From: JAHWKS01 sp964458385
GTDB lineage: Bacteria > Planctomycetota > Planctomycetia > Pirellulales > Pirellulaceae
Assembly (NCBI GenBank): GCA_964458385.1
Contig: CAYWIS010000226.1
Span: forward strand, 1-9,468
Direction of reading: 5' to 3'
Length of the DNA: 9,468 bases
Part shown: positions 1-7,446 of the stretch, one piece after another
How positions within the stretch are numbered: the stretch's first letter is position 1
Layout of the letters: each line of letters begins with the position of its first letter
Program-made: the position numbers and the translations under genes
Notes under the pieces: model-generated
What the model saw: only the letters and a program-made list of their open reading frames with translations
Databases searched by the model: none
Told to the model about the DNA's origin: nothing

Positions 1-29
1 AGTTGTAAGGTCCTCGCCTCAGTCCTACC

Positions 30-52
30 CTCCGCAGCTCCCCGCTGCGGAG
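30..52 (-). terminator. GC-rich hairpin downstream of the DUF1501 gene
   Basis: A perfect 9-bp inverted repeat, CTCCGCAGC and GCTGCGGAG around a 5-base loop, lies about 130 bases past the stop codon of the minus-strand DUF1501 gene. Neither side has a T-run, so it is not a classical intrinsic terminator; it may be a 3'-end stabilising stem or a weak terminator. The rest of 1-181 shows no convincing gene: short open frames on both strands meet stops quickly and no RBS is visible. Confidence 0.35.
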
Positions 53-181
53 AAGAGTTAGACCTATTGTCGTGAGACCGTGTGTGCGTTTACACCCGGA
101 GCGTCTCTTGCCAGAAGCTCCTTGGTCGACAACCCTAGGACATATTGAATCACTGCGAACGCAAGACGCTGGAGTTATCGG

Positions 182-1639
<1,458 letters not shown>

Positions 1640-1673
1640 AGTTCAGCCCGAGAAACGCGGTGCGGCAACGTCC

Positions 1674-1681
1674 GTTATAAT
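1674..1681. promoter_or_regulatory. candidate -10 element in the divergent spacer
   Basis: A perfect TATAAT lies at 1676-1681 on the plus strand, and the overlapping minus-strand hexamer at 1679-1674 reads TATAAC. The minus reading would start transcription about 28 bases before the DUF1501 start codon, which is plausible, but the expected -35 position (TTTCTC) is weak. The plus reading would give a leader of roughly 210 bases for the EF-hand gene and also lacks a good -35. It is a suggestion only. Confidence 0.28.
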
Positions 1682-1821
1682 GGGCGCGCCGGCTCAGAGA
1701 AAGCGCAGACCTTGTTGGCCGAACGGTTAGCCTCTGGCCCGATTGGGGAGTAAGGCAGGAGGCCGGGCGATACCTTCCGGCGCGTCGAGGGTTTAATAGA
1801 AGGGTTCGCGCCTTTTCCGGG

Positions 1822-1850
1822 TTGGAGTTGCGGGCTGCCGAGAGGATAAT
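1822..1850 (+). promoter_or_regulatory. candidate sigma-70-type promoter of the EF-hand gene
   Basis: TTGGAG at 1822-1827 and GATAAT at 1845-1850 are separated by 17 bases. The -10 matches the consensus at five of six positions, the -35 at three. Transcription would begin near 1857, giving a leader of about 44 bases to the ATG at 1901. Planctomycete promoters are poorly defined, so this rests on general bacterial consensus. Confidence 0.4.
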
Positions 1851-1884
1851 AAAGCTCGTCTCTATTGTATGTTCGCCTTTCGCG

Positions 1885-1891
1885 AAGGGAG
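1885..1891 (+). promoter_or_regulatory. ribosome binding site deciding the EF-hand gene start
   Basis: AAGGGAG lies 9 bases before the ATG at 1901. This favours that ATG over an in-frame TTG at 1865, which would put a charged 12-residue stretch in front of an otherwise clean signal peptide. A small inverted repeat, CCTT-N5-AAGG, overlaps this site and could weakly mask it. Confidence 0.65.
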
Positions 1892-1900
1892 ATATCGCCC

Positions 1901-3727
1901 ATGAACCTACGAGGACCGGCCATTCTTGGCGGAGCGTTGGGAACGCTGCTTTGGGCCGGCGCCCTGGTCTTTGCCCAACCGGGCGGAGGAAGCTTTTGGG
2001 CCCGTATGGACCAGAACGGCAACGGGATGCTTGACCCCAACGAGGTATCGGATCGCATGCGTGGGGTCCTCGAGCGGCTTGCGCAGTCGGATCGTTCGAT
2101 TAATTTGTCGCAACCCATTCCTCTCGATCGCTTAAGCCAGGCAATGGAGCGCTCTCGAGGCTCCAGAGGAGGCCGTAGCGAAGGTGGACGCGATGAGCGT
2201 GATCGAGGAGGCCGCGACCGCGGTTCAGATTCGGGACGGTCCTCGGGCGGTGGTTCCAGTAATCTGCAGCTGCCGCCGCCGCTGGTGCCAGGGTTCGCCA
2301 CTCCCGATTTGCCGCCGGTGTTAGGCTTTGGTGAAGATGCGACGCTGGCGGTGACAATAACGGAGGCCGATCGTCGGGAAGCGAGTGAACGTATGAACCG
2401 CTACGATCGCAATAAAGATGGATTCCTCGATCCAGGAGAAATGGCGGGGGGGCGTTGGAGCGGCCAACCGTTCGAGTACGACCGCAACCGTGACGGCAAG
2501 TTATCGTTGGACGAGTTGGCGCTCCGTTATGCCGAACGTCGGATTGCTGAAGAGAAGGAACGGGCAGGCCAAAATACCGCATCCTCAGGAGGAAGTTCGC
2601 GCTCTTCGAATTCTCGTGGCGGTTCGTCTTCGAACGACTCCAGTGGCAGTGGCATTGATCCGCGCATGGAAGGTATCGTCAATAGCATGATGAGCCGCTA
2701 CGACAAGAACCGTAACGGCATGCTCGACCGCGACGAATGGGGCGAGATGCGCAGCGATCCGTCGGCTGGCGATAAAAATCGCGACGGCCGGATCACGAAA
2801 GAAGAAATGGCTGCTTGGCTGGCCGAGCGGTCTCCAGGCGGCGGAGGCTTTGGTGGTGGAGAACGCGGGCGAGGCGGCTGGGGTGGCGGTGGTCCTGGCG
2901 GAGGTCCTGGCGGCTGGGGTGGTGGTGCTCCTGGTGGTTGGGGTGGGCCTCCTGGCGGTGGACCGCCTGGCGATGGTGGTTCGGAACGCGGCGGCGGCTT
3001 CTATGCCATGCGAGGCGGTTGGGGCGGCGAGCGCGGACGCGGCGACGACGATGGCGACCGACGTGGCGGTTCACCTCGGTCGGGGGCGTCTTCGCGATCC
3101 GACGAACGCCGCGAAAGCAGCGGCAGCGCCACAACGGAAACTCGAACCTATCGTTTCCGTTCGGCCCTGGAACGCGTAACCAGCGAGTATAAGAATTTGC
3201 CCGATTGGTTCGCACGTAGCGATGTAGATGGTGACGGGCAACTTCTTATGAGCGAGTACGCGACCGAATGGCCCGAGTCGAAGATCAACGAGTTTCTCAC
3301 GCTCGATCGGAACGGCGATGGCGTGGTCACCGCCGCCGAGTGCATTGCCGCTATTCAAAATGGATTCAAGCCGGGGGCGGTGGCGTCTAGCCGTCCAGCT
3401 GCGGCGCCAACTTCTCCCGTAACTGCCAGCTCGACGGCTAGCTCAGGGGCTACTGCTTCGGCGGCTAGTTCTGTGGCGACTGCCTCGCCAGCTTCTGCTC
3501 CTACTTATACCGAAGCGCAAGGACCCACGACCTCGAGTTCCTCTACCGTTGACGCGCGTTACCTGGGGTTTGCGCAGCGGATGATTGAACGCTACGACAC
3601 CGACAAGAATGGAAGCCTCAGCGCCGAAGAGGCCAAACAGGTCAGCGTCGTTAAACCTGATACCGACGCGGACGGTGACGGACAAATTACCGTTGAAGAA
3701 TTGGCGCGAGCCCTGATGAATCGCTAG
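1901..3727 (+). CDS. secreted protein with nine EF-hand calcium-binding loops
   Basis: From the ATG at 1901 the product is 608 residues. A signal peptide spans about 1-25 (hydrophobic 6-25, likely cut in LVFA|QP), so the protein is probably exported. Nine canonical 12-residue loops of the D-x-[DN]-x-[DN]-G...E type are visible, starting at D37, D169, D194, D268, D291, D441, D469, D566 and D589, each with Glu at position 12. After a lone first loop they form four tight pairs, with loop starts 23-28 residues apart. Between them lie low-complexity regions: Arg/Gly/Ser-rich (about 83-117), Ser/Gly-rich (about 235-260), Gly/Trp/Pro-rich (313-390) and Ala/Ser/Thr/Pro-rich (492-550). No catalytic domain is recognised. 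Calcium binding follows from the motif; the biological role (extracellular matrix, calcium buffering, adhesion) is unknown. The upstream DUF1501 gene is divergent, so no operon partner is visible. Confidence 0.9.
   Translation: MNLRGPAILGGALGTLLWAGALVFAQPGGGSFWARMDQNGNGMLDPNEVSDRMRGVLERLAQSDRSINLSQPIPLDRLSQAMERSRGSRGGRSEGGRDERDRGGRDRGSDSGRSSGGGSSNLQLPPPLVPGFATPDLPPVLGFGEDATLAVTITEADRREASERMNRYDRNKDGFLDPGEMAGGRWSGQPFEYDRNRDGKLSLDELALRYAERRIAEEKERAGQNTASSGGSSRSSNSRGGSSSNDSSGSGIDPRMEGIVNSMMSRYDKNRNGMLDRDEWGEMRSDPSAGDKNRDGRITKEEMAAWLAERSPGGGGFGGGERGRGGWGGGGPGGGPGGWGGGAPGGWGGPPGGGPPGDGGSERGGGFYAMRGGWGGERGRGDDDGDRRGGSPRSGASSRSDERRESSGSATTETRTYRFRSALERVTSEYKNLPDWFARSDVDGDGQLLMSEYATEWPESKINEFLTLDRNGDGVVTAAECIAAIQNGFKPGAVASSRPAAAPTSPVTASSTASSGATASAASSVATASPASAPTYTEAQGPTTSSSSTVDARYLGFAQRMIERYDTDKNGSLSAEEAKQVSVVKPDTDADGDGQITVEELARALMNR
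2837..3070 (+). repeat. Gly/Trp/Pro-rich low-complexity coding repeat
   Basis: This in-frame stretch encodes residues 313-390 of the EF-hand protein. It consists of irregular GGWGG, GGGPGG and GGPPGG units built from GGT/GGC-rich codons and ends in an acidic GDDDGD patch. It looks like a flexible linker between EF-hand pairs. Such sequence tends to vary in length between strains by slippage, and it creates long spurious open frames on both strands. Confidence 0.75.
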
Positions 3728-3753
3728 GCTCGCCCCGCATGTCGCATAGAGTG

Positions 3754-3777
3754 GCGCCGCGTACTCGCTCGCGGCGC
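3754..3777 (+). terminator. GC-rich stem after the EF-hand gene
   Basis: GCGCCGCG and CGCGGCGC form a perfect 8-bp stem with an 8-base loop, 26 bases after the EF-hand stop codon. There is no following T-run, so intrinsic termination would be inefficient; with pheA converging from the other side, the stem could reduce read-through in either direction. Confidence 0.4.
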
Positions 3778-3808
3778 TCGAGTGACGGAACGGCATCCGA
3801 AGCGGAGG

Positions 3809-3823
3809 GAGTGGACTCCACTC
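3809..3823 (-). terminator. short hairpin just past the pheA stop
   Basis: GAGTGG-ACT-CCACTC is a perfect 6-bp inverted repeat starting about 9 bases past the minus-strand pheA stop codon. No T-run follows on that strand. It may mark the transcript 3' end but is not a textbook terminator. Confidence 0.3.
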
Positions 3824-3832
3824 GCTTGGATG

Positions 3833-4933
3833 TCAACCGACCAATTCGGTTTTCTCGTACGCGCCGAGGACTTCCACACGCACCGTTTTGCGGCGGAGGT
3901 CATCCAAGGCTTTCTTTACTTTGGCTTCGTTGGGATGCCCTTCAAATTCAACGAAGAACAGATACTCGCTCTTGGTGGCGGGCATAGGGAATGATTCAAT
4001 CCAAGTAAGATTGAGCCCCGCCTTCTTGAACACCATCATGGCGTCGGCCAACGCGCCGGGCTTATGCGGCAATTCAAACATGACCGACGTTTTGTCCCGT
4101 CCGGTGCGGGGGGCCATTTGCCCTCCTATCACCGCAAACCGGGTGATGTTGTTTGGATTGTCCTCAATGTTGGCGGCGATGATGTCTAGCCCGTAACTGA
4201 TGCCGGCCTCGTAGCTGGCAATGGCCGCCGCTCCCTCACGCTGAGCTGCAAGCTCTGCTGCCGCTGCGGTGCTGGTCATTTCTACAGCGCGCGTGTGCGG
4301 CAAATTGCGCGCTAGCCAATTGCGGCATTGTGAGAGCGCTTGCGGCTTGCTGTAGACCTCGCGTACTTCGCTCAGGGAGCATTTACCAAGTAAGTTATGG
4401 TGTACTCGCAGTTGCACTTCACCGCAAATTTGCACCGGTAGCCGGGCGAACATACCCAAAGTATCGACAATGCGGCCATCGGTGGAGTTTTCGATGGGAA
4501 CAAGGCCAAAGTCGACTTGCCGGCGGTTAACTTCCTCAAAAACCGCGGGAATATTCGCCACGGGAATCAAATCGGCGGCCGTTCCGAATCGCTCCACCGC
4601 CGCAAGATAACTGAAACTGTATTTGGGCCCTAAATACGCGACTTTGATTGGCCGTACGAGGCTGCGTGTTGCGCTCGCCAATTCACGCAGGATGCGGCGG
4701 ACGTAAGGCTCGGGCATCGCCCCTGGGGTACGCGCTAAGGCCTCCAAACGCTGCCGCTCGGCGGCGTCGTCCAGCGCCGACTGACCATCTTGCTTGGGCA
4801 ATTCGCCGAGGCGGCTGACGAGTTCCGCTCGCTGGTGCAGAGTTTGCACCAGTTGGCGATCGAGCTGTTCTAACTGCTTTTGGAGTTCGCTCGGCGATGC
4901 ACTCCGGGACGACTTTTTCTTGGGTCTCACCAT
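3833..4933 (-). CDS. pheA: chorismate mutase/prephenate dehydratase (P-protein)
   Basis: This 366-residue protein has the standard P-protein layout: an AroQ-type chorismate mutase helix bundle (about 15-94), a prephenate dehydratase domain (about 96-275) and a C-terminal ACT regulatory domain (about 281-360). The dehydratase converts prephenate to phenylpyruvate, the penultimate step to phenylalanine, in the cytoplasm. Its PIENS motif (146-150) and TRF motif (264-266, with the catalytic Thr) are intact. The ACT domain keeps PGAL (292-295), but the Phe-binding ESRP motif reads ESFP (313-316). By ungapped comparison with the E. coli mutase domain, R28, D48 and E52 are kept (R35, D55, E59), while R11, K39 and Q88 become Q18, P46 and V93; mutase activity is therefore doubtful. 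The ATG at 4933 has no Shine-Dalgarno sequence; a lysine-rich tail of about 14 residues precedes the first helix. It is transcribed alone, convergent with the EF-hand gene and divergent from dnaK. Confidence 0.93.
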   Translation of the reverse strand: MVRPKKKSSRSASPSELQKQLEQLDRQLVQTLHQRAELVSRLGELPKQDGQSALDDAAERQRLEALARTPGAMPEPYVRRILRELASATRSLVRPIKVAYLGPKYSFSYLAAVERFGTAADLIPVANIPAVFEEVNRRQVDFGLVPIENSTDGRIVDTLGMFARLPVQICGEVQLRVHHNLLGKCSLSEVREVYSKPQALSQCRNWLARNLPHTRAVEMTSTAAAAELAAQREGAAAIASYEAGISYGLDIIAANIEDNPNNITRFAVIGGQMAPRTGRDKTSVMFELPHKPGALADAMMVFKKAGLNLTWIESFPMPATKSEYLFFVEFEGHPNEAKVKKALDDLRRKTVRVEVLGAYEKTELVG

Positions 4934-4947
4934 GCAGCAAGCTCGAA

Positions 4948-4960
4948 TGTCAAAATGACA
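4948..4960. promoter_or_regulatory. operator-like palindrome upstream of pheA
   Basis: TGTCA-AAA-TGACA is a perfect 5-bp inverted repeat with a 3-base centre, ending 14 bases before the pheA start codon. On the pheA strand one half also contains TTGACA, but this is too close to the ATG to serve as a normal -35. A repressor site or an mRNA feature near the start codon is possible; the evidence is the symmetry alone. Confidence 0.3.
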
Positions 4961-5014
4961 GCCGCCTTACGGCCGATCATGTGCGGATTTCAGGCGAGGC
5001 TTGGGCTTGTTTTT

Positions 5015-5049
5015 GCAACTTGTTTTGTACAAACGAGTTGCGTTTGTAC
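5015..5049. promoter_or_regulatory. two overlapping inverted repeats between pheA and dnaK
   Basis: The first repeat (5015-5041) has 11-base arms, GCAACTTGTTT and AAACGAGTTGC, around a 5-base centre, with a single T/G mismatch. The second (5027-5049) has perfect 9-base arms, GTACAAACG and CGTTTGTAC, around AGTTG. They share 5027-5041, so as RNA only one could form at a time. A perfect 10-bp palindrome, TTTGTACAAA (5024-5033), sits inside the first, and TTTGTAC recurs at 5043-5049. Neither strand has a T-run after the stem, so a terminator is unlikely. The block is 82 bases upstream of pheA and about 230 upstream of dnaK, so which gene it serves is open. Confidence 0.5.
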
Positions 5050-5268
5050 GGAAATCTGTTTTCACGTTTGGCGCCCCCTTTGCTTAGGGATACTTTCGCA
5101 TAAGTTTGCCGGAATTCAACCCGTCTGTTCACTAAATAGGCCAGTTTTCCGAGCTGACGACTTTCGCCGCGGTTTCTACTGGTTTTTGGGCAACGGGCCA
5201 TTCACGACAACTGCTCGTACGCGTGTTCCCCGGGACAAGGCAACGCAACTCTACGGTCTTACAACAAA

Positions 5269-5273
5269 AAGGA
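5269..5273 (+). promoter_or_regulatory. dnaK ribosome binding site
   Basis: AAGGA lies 7 bases before the ATG at 5281, a good Shine-Dalgarno sequence and spacing. It fixes the dnaK start, which also matches the usual DnaK N-terminus a few residues before IGIDLGTTNS. Confidence 0.75.
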
Positions 5274-5280
5274 TAACACT

Positions 5281-7200
5281 ATGGCGCAAGGCGAAAAAAT
5301 TATTGGCATCGACCTGGGCACAACCAACTCGGTTGTGGCCGTAATGGAAGGGGGCGAAGTCAAAGTTATTCCCAATCAAGAGGGCAACCGACTCACTCCA
5401 AGTGTGGTCGCGTTTACCGACAAGGGCGAGGTTCTGGTGGGCGAGCCGGCCAAGCGGCAAGCAGTCACAAACCCGCATCGAACCGTCTACTCGATTAAGC
5501 GCTTCATGGGCCGCCGGCACAATGAAGTGCAAACCGAAGAGAAGATGGTTCCGTATCAAGTCGTCGGTGGGGCCTCGGAGTACGTCAAGGTACGCATCGA
5601 TGACAAGGATTACACGCCCCAGGAAATTTCGGCGAAGGTGCTGCGCAAACTCAAAGAGGCCGCCGAAGCGTATCTGGGCCATAAGGTGAACCGCGCCGTC
5701 ATTACGGTGCCAGCGTACTTTAACGACGCCCAACGCCAGGCTACTAAGGACGCCGGCCAAATCGCTGGTCTGGAAGTGGCCCGCATCATCAACGAGCCGA
5801 CCGCCGCCGCCATGGCGTACGGCTTGGACAAGAAGAAGGACGAGAAGATCGTCGTTTTCGACTTAGGCGGCGGCACCTTTGACGTGTCGGTGCTGGAAGT
5901 CTCGGGCGCCGAAGGTGAAGACGGCGACACCAAAGTCTTCCAAGTGATCTCCACCAGCGGCGACACCCACTTGGGCGGCGACGACTTTGACGAAGAACTG
6001 ATTAACTACGTCGCCGAGCAATTCAAGAACGAGCAAGGAATCGACCTCCGTAAGGAGCCGATGGCCCTGCAGCGACTCCAAGAGGCGTGCGAGAAGGCCA
6101 AGAAAGAACTTTCCAGCCGCCCAGAGACCGATATCAACTTGCCGTTCATCGCCGTTGGTCCGGATAACACTCCCAAGCACTTGCAGATGACGATCACTCG
6201 CTCCAAGTTTGAGGAGCTGATCGATCCACTGCTGGAGCGCTGCCGCAAACCGGTGCTTCAAGCGCTGGAGGATGCGAAGCTCAAGCCGAGCCAGATCGAC
6301 GAAGTCGTGCTGGTGGGCGGTTCAACTCGCGTGCCCAAGGTGCAGAAGCTGGTTAAGGAGATCTTTGGCAAAGAGCCGCACAAGGGGGTTAACCCCGATG
6401 AGGTGGTGGCCGTTGGCGCCGCGATTCAGGGCAGCGTGTTGGCGGGTGACCGTCGCGACGTGCTGCTGCTGGACGTAACGCCGCTGTCGCTGGGCATCGA
6501 GACCCTGGGCGGTGTGTTCACCAAGCTTGTGGAACGCAACACCACGATTCCCACCGAGAAGAAAGAAATCTTCAGCACGGCCGACGACAACCAAACGGCC
6601 GTTACCGTGAAGGTGTACCAGGGCGAGCGCCCCATGGCCGCCGACAATCGCCTCTTGGGCGAGTTCAACCTGGAGGGCATCCCGCCGCAACCGCGGGGTG
6701 TGCCCAAGATCGAGGTCAAATTCGACATCGACCAGAACGGCATTCTCAACGTTTCGGCCAAAGATCTGACCACGGGCAAAGAGGCTTCGATCCAAGTGAA
6801 GCAATCGGCCGGCTTGTCTGAGGCCGAGATCGAGCGGATGCGCAAGGATGCGGAATTGCACGCCTCGGAAGACAAGCAGCGTCTGGAGTTGGCGACGGCT
6901 CGTAACGAGGCGGAGCACCTGTGCTTCCAGCTCGAAAAGCTGATGAAGGACCATAGCGACAAACTGTCGGAAGCCGACAAGGAGCCGCTCACTCGGTCGA
7001 TCAGCAAGGTGCGCGAAGCGGCCAAAGGCAACGACGTGCAGGCGATCAAGTCGGCGGTGAACGACTTGGAGCAGGCGCAGCAGGCCTTCAGCAAGGTGCT
7101 GTACGAGCGGACCCAAAGCGCCCCGACTGGCGAAACGTCAAAACCCGCTGGCGGCGATGACGACGCGATCGACGCCGAGTTTGAAGTGAAGAAGGATTAG
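5281..7200 (+). CDS. dnaK: molecular chaperone DnaK (Hsp70)
   Basis: This is a full-length cytoplasmic Hsp70 of 639 residues, nearly the length of E. coli DnaK (638). It binds exposed hydrophobic segments of unfolded proteins in an ATP-driven cycle run by DnaJ and GrpE, and passes aggregates to ClpB. Visible motifs are the phosphate-1 loop IGIDLGTTNS (8-17), phosphate-2 DLGGGTFD (194-201, including T199), the adenosine motif LVGGSTRVP (344-352), the interdomain linker LLLDVTPLSLGIET (395-408), the beta-sandwich substrate-binding domain to about 510, the helical lid after it, and the acidic C-terminus DDDAIDAEFEVKKD (626-639), related to the DnaJ-interacting tail. No truncation or lost key residue is seen. 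The gene has a good RBS and is followed by a strong terminator. grpE, dnaJ and hrcA are not adjacent, and no CIRCE site is visible upstream, so its heat control is not evident from sequence. Confidence 0.98.
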   Translation: MAQGEKIIGIDLGTTNSVVAVMEGGEVKVIPNQEGNRLTPSVVAFTDKGEVLVGEPAKRQAVTNPHRTVYSIKRFMGRRHNEVQTEEKMVPYQVVGGASEYVKVRIDDKDYTPQEISAKVLRKLKEAAEAYLGHKVNRAVITVPAYFNDAQRQATKDAGQIAGLEVARIINEPTAAAMAYGLDKKKDEKIVVFDLGGGTFDVSVLEVSGAEGEDGDTKVFQVISTSGDTHLGGDDFDEELINYVAEQFKNEQGIDLRKEPMALQRLQEACEKAKKELSSRPETDINLPFIAVGPDNTPKHLQMTITRSKFEELIDPLLERCRKPVLQALEDAKLKPSQIDEVVLVGGSTRVPKVQKLVKEIFGKEPHKGVNPDEVVAVGAAIQGSVLAGDRRDVLLLDVTPLSLGIETLGGVFTKLVERNTTIPTEKKEIFSTADDNQTAVTVKVYQGERPMAADNRLLGEFNLEGIPPQPRGVPKIEVKFDIDQNGILNVSAKDLTTGKEASIQVKQSAGLSEAEIERMRKDAELHASEDKQRLELATARNEAEHLCFQLEKLMKDHSDKLSEADKEPLTRSISKVREAAKGNDVQAIKSAVNDLEQAQQAFSKVLYERTQSAPTGETSKPAGGDDDAIDAEFEVKKD

Positions 7201-7233
7201 CGATTCGCCCATCGCGAATTGCCAACTGCCTAA

Positions 7234-7254
7234 CCGGGGGCTAATAGCCCCCGG
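7234..7254. repeat. perfect GC-rich palindrome downstream of dnaK
   Basis: CCGGGGGCT and AGCCCCCGG form a perfect 9-bp stem around AAT, 33 bases past the dnaK stop. No T-run follows. Its form resembles short GC-rich palindromes that recur between planctomycete genes, so it may be a REP-like unit or an mRNA 3'-end stabiliser rather than the terminator; only one copy is present here. Confidence 0.55.
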
Positions 7255-7297
7255 AACCAGGCCCAACCTTCACACTTCAACTCGCATAGGACTACGC

Positions 7298-7349
7298 CGA
7301 CGCGCAACGCGACGCCGCCCTTGGCGATCGGTTGCGCGTCGTGTTTTTT
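7298..7349 (+). terminator. rho-independent terminator of dnaK
   Basis: CGACGCGCAAC (7298-7308) and GTTGCGCGTCG (7331-7341) form a perfect 11-bp stem. The 22-base loop can add an inner CGCC/GGCG stem. A TGTTTTTT tract follows directly on the plus strand. This is the best intrinsic terminator in the window and should separate most dnaK transcripts from clpB. Confidence 0.85.
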
Positions 7350-7446
7350 CCCCCTGGACTTTGGAATCTCGGCTTGTCGTCCTTTCTCTTCATTTGGCTT
7401 GCTCTCTTGCTCGACTGCCCGTAACCCATAACCCACACGAATCATC

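Larger units (their letters stand above)
4934..5280. other. 347-bp divergent spacer between pheA and dnaK
   Basis: No credible gene lies here; open frames on either strand lack an RBS and any recognisable protein. It is visibly more AT-rich than the flanking genes. It holds a short palindrome next to pheA, a pair of overlapping inverted repeats at 5015-5049, and the dnaK RBS. I do not see a CIRCE element (TTAGCACTC-N9-GAGTGCTAA), a HAIR element or a sigma-32-type promoter, nor a convincing sigma-70 promoter for either gene. Confidence 0.7.

Noticed and set aside
1865..1900. In-frame TTG start giving a 620-residue EF-hand protein.
   Set aside because: The ATG at 1901 has a good RBS and starts a clean signal peptide; the longer form would add a charged stretch before it.
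2100..3215. Arg/His-rich or Trp/Arg-rich frames on both strands over the EF-hand gene.
   Set aside because: They are alternative readings of low-complexity Gly-rich DNA; the EF-hand frame has nine conserved motifs and a signal peptide.
4977..5201. 74-codon minus-strand frame upstream of pheA, considered as a leader peptide for attenuation.
   Set aside because: It has only two Phe codons, not clustered, no RBS, and no terminator/antiterminator with a T-run follows.
4934..5280. CIRCE, HAIR or sigma-32-type heat-shock element upstream of dnaK.
   Set aside because: None of the consensus sequences is present by eye; the inverted repeats found have different sequences.
4880..5344. 154-codon plus-strand frame spanning the pheA-dnaK spacer.
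   Set aside because: It overlaps the 5' ends of both pheA and dnaK, has no RBS and no recognisable content.
6322..7116. Long open frame of 264 codons antisense to dnaK, and other long antisense frames at 6426-7094 and 5863-6261.
   Set aside because: They lie wholly within an intact, strongly conserved dnaK and their translations resemble no protein; they are by-products of GC-rich codon use.
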